From Falsiroseomonas sp. (lineage in GTDB: Bacteria; Pseudomonadota; Alphaproteobacteria; Acetobacterales; Acetobacteraceae), in the NCBI RefSeq assembly GCF_030695085.1, contig NZ_JAUYTS010000084.1, forward strand, positions 1-64,000: a stretch of 64,000 nt of DNA, given 5' to 3'. This document shows, in pieces, positions 7,965-16,157 of this stretch. Numbering within the stretch: the first letter of the stretch is position 1; each line of letters opens with the position of its first letter. The translations under genes were made by a program, and so were the position numbers. The notes under the pieces were generated by a model, which was given only the letters and a program-made list of their open reading frames with translations, ran no database searches and had not been told where the DNA came from.

Positions 7965-9142
7965 GGATTCTCTACAGCCACCGCATCCGATCCCGCGACG
8001 GGCAAGGCGTGCACCTGGACGCCATGGTCGCCGCACTCCGCGCCGCCGGCCATGTGGTGCAGGTGACCGGCCCCGCCGGCTACGACAAGGCCGAGCTGGG
8101 TGGCGAAAGTGCCGGCCTCGCCCGGCTGCGCCGCCTGCTGCCGGCCGGGGCGCAGGCCCTGGCGGAAATCGCCTATGCGGTTCCCGCCACCTGGCGGCTG
8201 TACCGCGCGGCAGCGGCCTTCAAGCCGGACGTGATCTATGAACGCGCCAACCTGTATCATGTGGCCGGCCGCATCGTGGCGCGGGCCCGCGGCGTGCCGC
8301 TGCTGCTGGAGGTGAATGCACCGCTGGCGGAGGAACGGGCGCGCTTCGGCGGCCTGGGTCTGCCGCGCCTGTCGGCCTGGATCGAGCGCTTCGCCTGGCG
8401 TGGCGCGCAACGCGTGCTGCCGGTGACGGAAGTGCTTGCCGGACGTGTCGCCGATGCCGGCGTGCCACCCGGCCGTATCACCGTGGTGCCGAACGGCATC
8501 GATCTGGCCGATTTCCCTGAGCCCGCACCGCGGCAGTCACGCGATACGCTGGTGCTCGGCTTCGTCGGCTTCGTGCGGGATTGGCACGGGCTGGACAAGG
8601 CGCTGCACGGCATCGCCGCCTGGCGCGGCGACCGACCGATGTCGCTGATGGTGGTGGGCGATGGCCCGGCCCGGCCGGGCCTCGAGAGGCTGGCGGCGGA
8701 ACTCGGCATCGCCGATCGCGTGCGTTTCACCGGCCTCGCGGCGCGCGACGCCGTGCCCGCCCTGGTCGCGGGCTTCGACATCGCCCTGCAGCCGGCTGCG
8801 GTGCCCTATGCCTCGCCGCTCAAGGTTTTCGAATACATGGCCGCCGCCTGCGCCATCGTCGCGCCCGACCAGCCCAACCTGCGGGAAGTGCTGCAGGACG
8901 GCGAGACGGCGCTGCTGTTCGACCCGGCGGAGCCCGGCGGCTTCTGGGCCGCCGTGTCCCGCCTGGCACAGGACGCGGCGCTGCGGCAGCGGCTGGGTGA
9001 GGCGGCGCGAGCCCAGATCCTGGCGCGTGACCTGACCTGGGCCGGCAATGCCCGCCGCGTAGTGGCGATTGCGGAGGCCGAGCGGGCGGCGTTGCGGCCG
9101 CATGATGCCGCAGGCGAGATCACACGGGGGTCGCTCGCATGA
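7961..9142 (+). CDS. GT4-family glycosyltransferase
   Basis: This 393-aa GT-B enzyme begins MRILYSHRIRSRDGQGVHLD, with the N-terminal acceptor-binding Rossmann domain to about residue 185. The C-terminal donor domain carries VVPNGIDLADFP, LGFVGFVRDWHGLD and LMVVGDGPARPGLERL, and the donor-site helix PYASPLKVFEYMAAACAIVA (the first Glu of EX7E replaced by the SPLKxFEYM variant common in family 4). It should extend a lipid-linked oligosaccharide on the cytoplasmic face. Its start overlaps the upstream acyltransferase stop, and its stop overlaps the next GT4 start. The relic at 3453 is a copy of its N-terminus. Confidence 0.9.
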   Translation: MRILYSHRIRSRDGQGVHLDAMVAALRAAGHVVQVTGPAGYDKAELGGESAGLARLRRLLPAGAQALAEIAYAVPATWRLYRAAAAFKPDVIYERANLYHVAGRIVARARGVPLLLEVNAPLAEERARFGGLGLPRLSAWIERFAWRGAQRVLPVTEVLAGRVADAGVPPGRITVVPNGIDLADFPEPAPRQSRDTLVLGFVGFVRDWHGLDKALHGIAAWRGDRPMSLMVVGDGPARPGLERLAAELGIADRVRFTGLAARDAVPALVAGFDIALQPAAVPYASPLKVFEYMAAACAIVAPDQPNLREVLQDGETALLFDPAEPGGFWAAVSRLAQDAALRQRLGEAARAQILARDLTWAGNARRVVAIAEAERAALRPHDAAGEITRGSLA

Positions 9143-10353
9143 CGGTCCCTGCCTTTTCCCAAGCAAGGCTGACCGAACAGCTCCCGGATGCCGCGGCGCG
9201 CAGCAAGACCCATGTGGATGATCAATCCGGGCGCGCGCGCAGACCGCTGGTGATGCATGTCTTCCCGAGCTTCGCCGTGGGCGGTGCGCAGGTGCGCTTC
9301 GCCGCGATCGCCAATCGTTTCCGGTCGCGCTGGCGGCATGTGGTGGTACCGCTGGACGGCAACGGCGCCTGCGCCGCGCGGATCGGTCCTCAGGTGCCCT
9401 TCACCCTGCTCGACCCACCGGCCAGCCACGGCACCGGCGCAACCGGGCTGGCGCGCAAGCTGTGGGACATCCAGGCGCTGCTGCGGCGGCTGCGGCCGGA
9501 TGTGCTGGTGACCGGCAATTGGGGCAGCATGGACTGGGCCATCGCCCGCCACGCCGTGCCCGGGCTGCGTCACATCCATATCGAGGACGGTTTCGGGCCG
9601 GAGGAGGCGGAACGCCAGTTCCGCCGCCGCGTCCTGGCCAGGCGCTGGGCACTGCGCGGCAGCACGGTGGTGCTGCCGTCGCTGACCCTGCTGCGGCTGG
9701 CCCGGCAGGAATGGCGGCTGCCGGACGCACAGCTGCGCTACATCCCGAACGGGTTGGACCTCAACCGCTTCCGGCCGGATGGCCCGGTGGCCTGCCCGGT
9801 CCCCGGCTGGGGCGGCGACGGGCACCCCATGCCGCTGATCGGCACCGTGGCCGCGCTGCGGCCGGAGAAGGCGCTGGATCGGCTGCTGCGCGCCTGTGCC
9901 CTGCTGGCGCGGCGCCACACCGCCTTCCACCTGGTGATCATCGGCGACGGTCCGGACCGCGCCCGGCTGCAGGCGCTGACAGCATCGCTCGGGCTGGAGT
10001 CTCGGGTGACCTTCGCCGGCCATGTGCCTGACCCGGCCGCCGCCTACCGGTCCTTCGACGTCTTCGCCCTGACCTCCGACACGGAGCAGATGCCCTTCTC
10101 GGTGCTCGAGGCGATGGGAACCGGGCTGGCCGTGGCCTCCACCGATGTCGGCGATGTCGCGGCGATGGTCGCCACGCAGAACCGGCCTTTCGTCACGCCG
10201 CGCGACGATGCCGATTTCGCCATCGCGCTTGCGACGCTGCTGGAAGAACCGGCCCGGCGGCGCAACATCGGCGCGGCCAACCGTTCCCGCGCCGTGCTGG
10301 ATTTCAGCGAGGAAACGATGTTCCAGACCTATGCCGGGCTGATCGAGGGCTGA
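9139..10353 (+). CDS. GT4-family glycosyltransferase
   Basis: This 404-aa GT-B enzyme has about 30 non-conserved N-terminal residues before PLVMHVFPSFAVGGAQVRFA, the GT4 nucleotide-fold start with the glycine-rich GGAQ loop. Later come YIPNGLDLNRF, LIGTVAALRPEKALDRLLRA, LVIIGDGPDRARLQAL and the donor-site motif SDTEQMPFSVLEAMGTGLAV. It is the last gene of the second EPS unit, starting on an ATGA overlap and followed by a hairpin terminator at 10376. It probably adds one sugar of the same repeat unit as the two other GT4 enzymes here. Confidence 0.9.
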   Translation: MTVPAFSQARLTEQLPDAAARSKTHVDDQSGRARRPLVMHVFPSFAVGGAQVRFAAIANRFRSRWRHVVVPLDGNGACAARIGPQVPFTLLDPPASHGTGATGLARKLWDIQALLRRLRPDVLVTGNWGSMDWAIARHAVPGLRHIHIEDGFGPEEAERQFRRRVLARRWALRGSTVVLPSLTLLRLARQEWRLPDAQLRYIPNGLDLNRFRPDGPVACPVPGWGGDGHPMPLIGTVAALRPEKALDRLLRACALLARRHTAFHLVIIGDGPDRARLQALTASLGLESRVTFAGHVPDPAAAYRSFDVFALTSDTEQMPFSVLEAMGTGLAVASTDVGDVAAMVATQNRPFVTPRDDADFAIALATLLEEPARRRNIGAANRSRAVLDFSEETMFQTYAGLIEG

Positions 10354-10375
10354 CAGCCGCGAGCGCCGCCGGGCG

Positions 10376-10396
10376 CAGGCGCGGAATTCGCGCCTG
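10376..10396 (+). terminator. Hairpin after the EPS operon
   Basis: CAGGCGCG and CGCGCCTG form a perfect 8-bp stem around the 5-base loop GAATT, 22 bases after the last GT4 stop. There is only a weak T-tract downstream (CTTTA), so it may be a partial or Rho-assisted terminator. Confidence 0.55.
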
Positions 10397-10917
10397 GGCG
10401 GCCGCGCTTTACCCCACCCTGGTGCATTGAAGGCGGGACCGGACGCTGCACGGGACGGTTGTGCCCGGCGTCCGCGTCGCGCTGGCCGCGCATCCATTCA
10501 TTCAGGCGCATTTCCCAGCGACCTGCCGCTGTCCCGAGGCGGCAACAAGCCAGCCGCAGCAGCAGCGGCGAAGGCTGCCACGTCCCGCCTTTATCGGCAG
10601 ATTGTGATGACAGCCATCTCCTCGCCACAAAGGCGGTCAAAATGCGGCGGAACGGCCAGTTGCAACCATAACTGTGCCAATTCGTGCCGAATCATGGCCC
10701 GAGGCAAAAACAACGGGGAGCTTTTTATTTCGTGTCCGGTATGGTTACGGACATAAGCTTACACTACCTTCCATCAAAATTTGAGGAGCATGGTAAACCA
10801 ACTTGCGTCTAACGTTAGCCTACTGAAGTTTTCATAATTTTAATCAAACTTCGCGCAGATATGATGCAACCTCCTGGTGTGGATGCGTCGGGTTTATCGG
10901 CGCCGAGGGAGTACTTC
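10397..10917 (+). promoter_or_regulatory. Regulatory region of the RTX protein gene
   Basis: This 521-bp spacer becomes strikingly AT-rich after about 10680, unlike anything else nearby. It contains TGTCCG-N9-CGGACA (10733-10753) and the perfect 10-bp palindrome CTAACGTTAG (10809-10818), both operator-like. A sigma-54-like TGG...TTGC at 10791-10806 has 11 instead of 10 bases between GG and GC and is therefore not called. The AT-rich stretch probably holds the promoter; an H-NS/MucR-type silencer would also favour such DNA. Confidence 0.5.
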
Positions 10918-13900
10918 ATGTCTGATTCAACCCACGGTATCGTCCTCCAGAATGCCGGTAGCGGCTCCCTTGACGGAGGCATTGCCACCTTCGGCCAGGT
11001 GTTTTTGCGGGGCGATGTCCCCGCGGGCGCGGAACTCACCGCGCAAGGCGGCGGCCTTTCCCTCCCTGTGCAGATGGATGTGAAGACCCGCTACGAGGAC
11101 GGCTCGGTCAAGATGGCCGTGCTGGCCGTGCAGCGTCCCGCCATTGCACCGGGCGAATCGCTGGAACTCGCCCTGACGGCCGGGCCTGCCACGTCGGGCG
11201 CAGCCGCGATCAATCTGAATGCCGCGCTGAGCCAGCATACGTTCCTGGTCGAGATGAAGATCGCCGGCGGATCGACCGTCCAGGTCGACGTCATGGATGC
11301 GCTGCGTGATGCGTTGGCCGACGGCAGCGCCAGCTTCTGGCAGAGCGGGCCGCTGGCAACCCAGGCCCGCGTCGCTGTCGACCTGCCGGGCGCTCAGCGC
11401 CTGGTCTTCGATGTCACCGCCTTCAAGGGTGGCGGCATGACGGTGGAGGCGCAGTTCAACAACGACAAGGCCATGGGCGCCAGCGGCGGCCGTGTTCAAT
11501 ACGATCTCACGGTTACCATGGATGGCGTTAAGGTCGCGACGGAGACGGTCAGCCAGGGCCAGTACCAGAACTGGCACCGCACCTTCTCCTCGAACGATCA
11601 CGATGGCGGGCAGGGACTGGGCAGCCCGTCAGAAGGTTGGCTGAACATCCGGCATGACGTCGAGTATCTCTCGAAGACCGGTGCCATCGCCGCCTATGAC
11701 ACCAGCCTCAGCATCAGCGACACCCTGATCAACAAATGGGCCGCGGCGCAATCGGAGGCCGCCTGGTCTGCGCCCTTGTCGGCCAACGGCATCACGCAAT
11801 ACATGCCGATGACCGGCGGTCGCGGCGATATCGGCATCACCACCGCCGGCAACACCGCCTGGTTGTTGAGCGGCGATCCCTACGCCGCCGGCTACGCGAT
11901 GGGCCAGGCCGAAGCTGCGAGCGCCATTCCCTGGCATTTCTGGAACGCCCAGAAGGATACGTGGATCAATTCCGCCGACTTCCCGAAGCTTTGGACCGAC
12001 GCACGCGGCGGCACCGGCAAGGTCGGTGACGCGAACGCCACCGGCCTGACGCAGCAGGTGCCCAATGATACGGGTTGGTCGCCGGACCGCGCGCACCAGC
12101 CGAGCGTATCCTTCGTTCCCTACCTGCTGACCGGCGAACGCTGGATCCTCGACAACCTGCAGGCCCAGGCCAATTTCAACGTCATCGGCGTCTGGCCCGC
12201 GGTGCGCACCGAGGACGGCGCCTTCATCGCGCCGCAGCATCAGGCACGCAGCATCGCCTGGAGCATCCGTGAGGTCCAGAACGCCGCCTGGGCGAGCCCG
12301 GATGGCAGCCCGGAGAAGGCCTATCTGCAGGGCGTTGCCGACGCGAACTGGAAGTGGCTGGTCGAGCAGATCCCCGCCTGGACCGCATTGCAGGGCGAAG
12401 CCCACGGATGGGTGCCGAATGTGGGTGGTGCCGGGATCGACATGTCGCCGTGGCAGCAGGACTACATTGCCTCCACCGCCATCGCTGCCGCCAGCCGCGG
12501 CAACGAGGATGCGATGACCTTCCTGAAGTGGCAGATGAACTTCCTGATCGGCCGCTTCCAGTCGGCCGATAATGGCTTCGCGCTGCGTGACGGTGCCGCC
12601 TACATCATTGCCGTCGGCGACGGCAGCAATGTCTACCAGAGCTGGGCCGAGATCGGAGCCGCCACCGCCGCGCGTGGCTGGTCGAACGGCACTGAAAGCT
12701 GGCAGCATTCCAACGGTGACTATGCGCGCCTGGCATTGATGACCCTGGCCGGCATCTACGGGGTGACCGGCTCGCAGGACGCCTATGATGCCTACAAGGC
12801 CCTGCTGGCACAGAAGCCACCCCACGTTTCGGAAAGCACCTTCGCCGGCAGTCCGAATCATGCCGTGACGATACCGGAGTTGTACGGCAGCGGCGCCGGC
12901 ACCGGCGGCACGCCCATTATCCCCCCAGCGCCGCCGGCGCCGAGCCCGCCCGATCAACCGAGCGAACCCGCGCCGCCGGTTGTCATTCCCGTGGCGCCCC
13001 CGGCTGCCGCCCCACCGCCGGCGAGCGACACCCTGACGCTTTCGCAAACAGTCCAGGGGGACCGCATCGATCTGGGCGCCGGCAGCAACAACACGCTGAA
13101 CCTGTCGTCTGCCGGCGCCAACAAGCTTACCGTGCTGAACGCCAAGACCATCAACGGTGGCAGGGCGAATGACGACGTCACCCTCGCCACCACCATCACC
13201 AATGGCCGCATCGACCTCGGCGGTGGCAGCGACAGGCTCACCCTGTCTTCCTCCGGCGCCAACAAGCTGACCGTGTTGAATACCGAGAACATCACCGGCG
13301 GTACCGCCAATGATGATGTCACCCTCGGCACCATCGTGAACGGCGCCATGGTTGATCTGGGCGGGGGGCAGGACAGGCTGGTCCTGGCAGACGGCTCCAA
13401 CAGGATCACCGTCGCCAATACCGAAACCATCATCGGCGGCTCCGGCAACGACGACGTGACGCTGTCCACCGCCATCACCAATGGTCGCGTCGACCTCGGC
13501 GGCGGCAGCGACAAGCTGACCCTGTCTTCCGCCGGCACCAACCGGCTGACCGTGCTCAACACCGAGACCATCACCGGCGGCACGGCCGATGACGATGTCA
13601 TCCTCGGCACCGCCATCACCAACGGGCGCATCGACCTCGGCGGCGGCAGCGACAAGCTGACCCTGTCTTCCGCCGGCGCCAACCGGCTGACCGTGCTCAA
13701 CACCGAGAACATCACCGGCGGCACGTCCGATGACGATGTCATCCTCGGCACCGCCATCACCAACGGGCGCATCGACCTCGGCGGTGGCAATGACAAGCTG
13801 ACCCTGTCTTCCTCCGGCGCCAACAAGCTGGTCGTGCTCAACACCGAGAGCATCATCGGCGGCAATACAAATGACGAGATCACCCTCGCCACCACCATCA

Positions 13901-15003
13901 CCAATGGCCGCATCGACCTTGGCGGCGGCAGCGACAGGCTCACCCTGTCCTCCTCCGGCGCCAATAAGCTGGTCGTGCTGAACACTGAGATCATCACCGG
14001 CGGTACCGCCAATGATGATGTCACCCTCGGCACCCTCGCGAACGGCGCCCTGGTCGATCTCGGCGGGGGGCTGGACAGGCTGGTCCTGGCAAACGGCTCC
14101 AACAGGATCACCGTCGCCAATACCGAAACCATCACCGGCGGCTCCGGCAACGACGACGTGACGCTGTCCACCGCCATCACCAATGGTCACATCGACCTCG
14201 GCGGTGGCAATGACAAGCTGACCCTGTCTTCCTCCGGCGCCAACAAGCTGGTCGTGCTCAACACCGAGAGCATCATCGGCGGCAATGCGAATGACGAGAT
14301 CACCTTCGGCACCACCTTCAATGGCGGCATCGTCAATCTTGGCGGCGGCACCGATAGCATCACCTTGTCCTCGGCCGGCAGCAACAAGCTGACCGTGTTG
14401 AATACAGAGAACATCAATGGCGGCAGCGCGAGCGATCACATCACCTTCGGCACCACGATCACGAACGGGCGCGTCGACCTCGGTTCCGGGCATGACACCG
14501 TCATCCTGTCCTCGGTCGGCGCCAATAAGCTGACGGTCACCAACGTCGAGGTGGTGATCGGAGGCAACCATAGCGACCACGTCACCGTGCTGGGCTCCAG
14601 CGCTGCTCGCCTGGCAACTGGCGCCGGAAACGACGTCCTGATTGGCGGCGGCGGCAACGACACCCTGATCGGCGGCAGCGGTACCGATACGATGACCGGA
14701 GGTGGGGGGGCTGATCATTTTGTCTTCAGCATGACCGGCGAATCGATCCTGTCCGCCCCCGATCGCATCACGGATTTCAACTCGGGCACGGACAAGCTCG
14801 TGTTCGAAGGGCTCCTGAAGGGAAGCTTCGGGTATCGCGGCGACGCGGCCTTCACCGGCAAGGGGCATTCCGAAGCCAGGTTTGCCGATGCTTCGCATCA
14901 GCTGATTCTCGATGTGAACGGCGATGGTCGTGCGGACATGGCCATCATTCTGGATAACGTCGTGGCATCCACGCTCCGCGCCTCCGACTTCATCTGGAGC
15001 TAG
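10918..15003 (+). CDS. Giant secreted RTX protein with glycan-lyase-like head and 47-aa repeat fibre
   Basis: This is a 1361-aa protein with no N-terminal signal. Residues 1-130 resemble the RIFT barrel of the PcRGLX/YetA lyase family (QMDVKTRYEDGSVKMAVLAV). Residues about 200-640 are Trp-rich, with AHQPSVSFVPYLLTGERW, resembling an alpha/alpha-barrel glycan-degrading domain. A Pro-rich linker (about 665-704) leads to about ten 47-residue repeats (about 716-1228), each carrying an RTX-like DLGGGSDKL turn and a GGTANDDVTL turn. Residues 1232-1271 hold classical RTX nonapeptides (GAGNDVLIGGGGNDTLIGG). The end has the M10-type DRITDFNSGTDKL module and a Ca-binding-like DVNGDGRAD. This architecture implies type I secretion and Ca-dependent folding outside the cell. 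A GGGAG Shine-Dalgarno supports ATG 10918. No ABC/MFP exporter is in the window. The substrate is unknown; the adjacent EPS is an obvious candidate. Confidence 0.8.
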   Translation: MSDSTHGIVLQNAGSGSLDGGIATFGQVFLRGDVPAGAELTAQGGGLSLPVQMDVKTRYEDGSVKMAVLAVQRPAIAPGESLELALTAGPATSGAAAINLNAALSQHTFLVEMKIAGGSTVQVDVMDALRDALADGSASFWQSGPLATQARVAVDLPGAQRLVFDVTAFKGGGMTVEAQFNNDKAMGASGGRVQYDLTVTMDGVKVATETVSQGQYQNWHRTFSSNDHDGGQGLGSPSEGWLNIRHDVEYLSKTGAIAAYDTSLSISDTLINKWAAAQSEAAWSAPLSANGITQYMPMTGGRGDIGITTAGNTAWLLSGDPYAAGYAMGQAEAASAIPWHFWNAQKDTWINSADFPKLWTDARGGTGKVGDANATGLTQQVPNDTGWSPDRAHQPSVSFVPYLLTGERWILDNLQAQANFNVIGVWPAVRTEDGAFIAPQHQARSIAWSIREVQNAAWASPDGSPEKAYLQGVADANWKWLVEQIPAWTALQGEAHGWVPNVGGAGIDMSPWQQDYIASTAIAAASRGNEDAMTFLKWQMNFLIGRFQSADNGFALRDGAAYIIAVGDGSNVYQSWAEIGAATAARGWSNGTESWQHSNGDYARLALMTLAGIYGVTGSQDAYDAYKALLAQKPPHVSESTFAGSPNHAVTIPELYGSGAGTGGTPIIPPAPPAPSPPDQPSEPAPPVVIPVAPPAAAPPPASDTLTLSQTVQGDRIDLGAGSNNTLNLSSAGANKLTVLNAKTINGGRANDDVTLATTITNGRIDLGGGSDRLTLSSSGANKLTVLNTENITGGTANDDVTLGTIVNGAMVDLGGGQDRLVLADGSNRITVANTETIIGGSGNDDVTLSTAITNGRVDLGGGSDKLTLSSAGTNRLTVLNTETITGGTADDDVILGTAITNGRIDLGGGSDKLTLSSAGANRLTVLNTENITGGTSDDDVILGTAITNGRIDLGGGNDKLTLSSSGANKLVVLNTESIIGGNTNDEITLATTITNGRIDLGGGSDRLTLSSSGANKLVVLNTEIITGGTANDDVTLGTLANGALVDLGGGLDRLVLANGSNRITVANTETITGGSGNDDVTLSTAITNGHIDLGGGNDKLTLSSSGANKLVVLNTESIIGGNANDEITFGTTFNGGIVNLGGGTDSITLSSAGSNKLTVLNTENINGGSASDHITFGTTITNGRVDLGSGHDTVILSSVGANKLTVTNVEVVIGGNHSDHVTVLGSSAARLATGAGNDVLIGGGGNDTLIGGSGTDTMTGGGGADHFVFSMTGESILSAPDRITDFNSGTDKLVFEGLLKGSFGYRGDAAFTGKGHSEARFADASHQLILDVNGDGRADMAIILDNVVASTLRASDFIWS
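13171..14575 (+). repeat. Tandem 141-bp (47-codon) repeats inside the RTX gene
   Basis: About ten head-to-tail units of 141 bp (138 bp for the two divergent units beginning DDVTLGTIVNG and DDVTLGTLANG) run with an identical phase. Units 1-3 (from 13171) and 6-8 (from 13873) form matching triplets 702 bp apart, including the unusual middle unit, so the array grew by block duplication of five units. The array is in frame and translated. Confidence 0.85.
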
Positions 15004-15010
15004 TCCAAAA

Positions 15011-15051
15011 CCTGGGCGCACCGGTCACCTGGATCGATCGGTGCGCCCAGG
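15011..15051 (+). terminator. Strong hairpin terminator after the RTX gene
   Basis: CCTGGGCGCACCG (15011-15023) pairs perfectly with CGGTGCGCCCAGG (15039-15051) across a 15-base loop, seven bases after the stop codon. There is no U-tract, but a 13-bp GC stem should still be an effective end or mRNA-stabilising structure. Confidence 0.7.
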
Positions 15052-15598
15052 GATCCAGGGCTCCATAGCCTGATCCTTCACGTTGATCGCACCTCAGCTT
15101 CCGGCGCCGATGCGCGCCAGCCAGGTGTGAGGAGGGGCCGCCGATGACGGCTCCGGTGCGGCGCGAATCCCGCAAGCATCCCGCCAAACGCCTGTGCAGC
15201 ACGAACCGGCGGCCGGAAGGTTGGACGCATCAAGCGTTTGATCACCTCAAGTTGAGCGATGCACAGATGAAATGATGCCGACAGATTCGAAGTCGCATCT
15301 GTGCGGTCCCAACCACTTCCGCCCAAGAACGAGACATTTCGCAGTGTTGGCGTCGAATCTTGCTGGCCGTGTCACCTGCCGCTGTTCTTTACGTGAGTAT
15401 TTTCCGGTGCTGCCACGAGGAGGTAAACAGCTGTAGTCGGATGCAAGCGCGGGATCGCTGCTGGTTCGTCCGGATGAGGGAGAGCCATCAGCAGGTGCGA
15501 ACCGGCTTGTACGGTGAGACATCTCGCGAATGCGCCCCAAGCGGCCCAGGCCGCCCTAGTCACACGCGGCCCGCCGCACCGTCCGAGGACACAAAGAG
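15052..15598. other. Intergenic region before the XRE regulator
   Basis: There are 547 bases without a convincing gene. The region holds the palindrome CTCAA-G-TTGAG (15246-15256) close to the imperfect palindrome CAAGCGTTTG, a possible autoregulatory operator for the XRE protein. A TTGG..CTTGC element at 15348-15363 has 11-base spacing and is rejected as a sigma-54 site. Confidence 0.4.
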
Positions 15599-16117
15599 AT
15601 GCACGGCATGGCAAAGTCTTCACCCGCCGCTTCGCGCACCGTCGCCGTCGAAGGGCATCCCCAGGGCCTTTCCGCACTCGACACGGTGGGCGCCGAGATG
15701 ATGGTTGCGGCAACGCCGGGCAATCGTTCCCCCACCTCCGCCGATGCCAGCGTCGGCAGCCGGATCAAGGAACTACGGCGTGCCGCCGGCCGTACGCAGA
15801 AGGAGATCGCCGATATCGTCGGGGTGACCGGTGCGCAGTTCCATCGCTATGAAACGGGCGCCACCCGGATCGCGACGAGCCGGCTGCTCGGCATCGCCGC
15901 CGCGCTCGGCGTGCGGGCCGAGGCGCTGGTTGGGACCGCATCCCCGCGTTCGGAGCCGATGGTGGATTTTTCCGAAGGCGCGACCGATGAGCTGGTGGAG
16001 CTGGTTCAGGTGTTCTCGACCATCAGCGATCCGCGTCGCCGCAGCGCCCTGATGGCTTTTGCCCGGGCCGTGGCCCGCGGCCAGCCGCTGCAGTCAACCG
16101 GCGGCTCGATCGAATAG
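15599..16117 (+). CDS. XRE-family helix-turn-helix transcriptional regulator
   Basis: This 172-aa cytosolic DNA-binding protein has an unstructured N-terminus of about 50 residues, then a Cro/CI helix-turn-helix (residues about 53-107: GSRIKELRRAAGRTQKEIAD, followed by VGVTGAQFHRYETGATRI). A C-terminal tail (ELVELVQVFSTISDPRRRSA) probably dimerises. The layout is that of the SinR-like short regulators common in Acetobacteraceae, with no separate ligand-binding domain. AAGAG lies just upstream of ATG 15599; ATG 15608 is an alternative. It lies between the RTX gene and a hybrid kinase transcribed towards it. Its targets are unknown. Confidence 0.85.
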   Translation: MHGMAKSSPAASRTVAVEGHPQGLSALDTVGAEMMVAATPGNRSPTSADASVGSRIKELRRAAGRTQKEIADIVGVTGAQFHRYETGATRIATSRLLGIAAALGVRAEALVGTASPRSEPMVDFSEGATDELVELVQVFSTISDPRRRSALMAFARAVARGQPLQSTGGSIE

Positions 16118-16157
16118 CCGTCACCCCTGTTTGATCGGCGGCGGGGCCCGACGCAGT

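Noticed and set aside
10791-10806. Sigma-54-like element before the RTX gene
   Set aside because: TGG and TTGC are present but the GG-GC spacing is 11 instead of the required 10 bases.
13171-14575. Regular repeats considered as a CRISPR array
   Set aside because: The 141-bp units are contiguous, in frame and translated, with no unique spacers and no cas genes.
11629-15021. 1130-codon open frame antisense to the RTX gene
   Set aside because: It mirrors the repeat array and high GC3 of the sense gene, has low-complexity Gly/Ala/Asp text and no domain; the sense strand has RTX motifs, a Shine-Dalgarno and a terminator.
15348-15363. Sigma-54-like element upstream of the XRE gene
   Set aside because: Spacing between GG and GC is 11 bases and it lies 240 bases from the gene.
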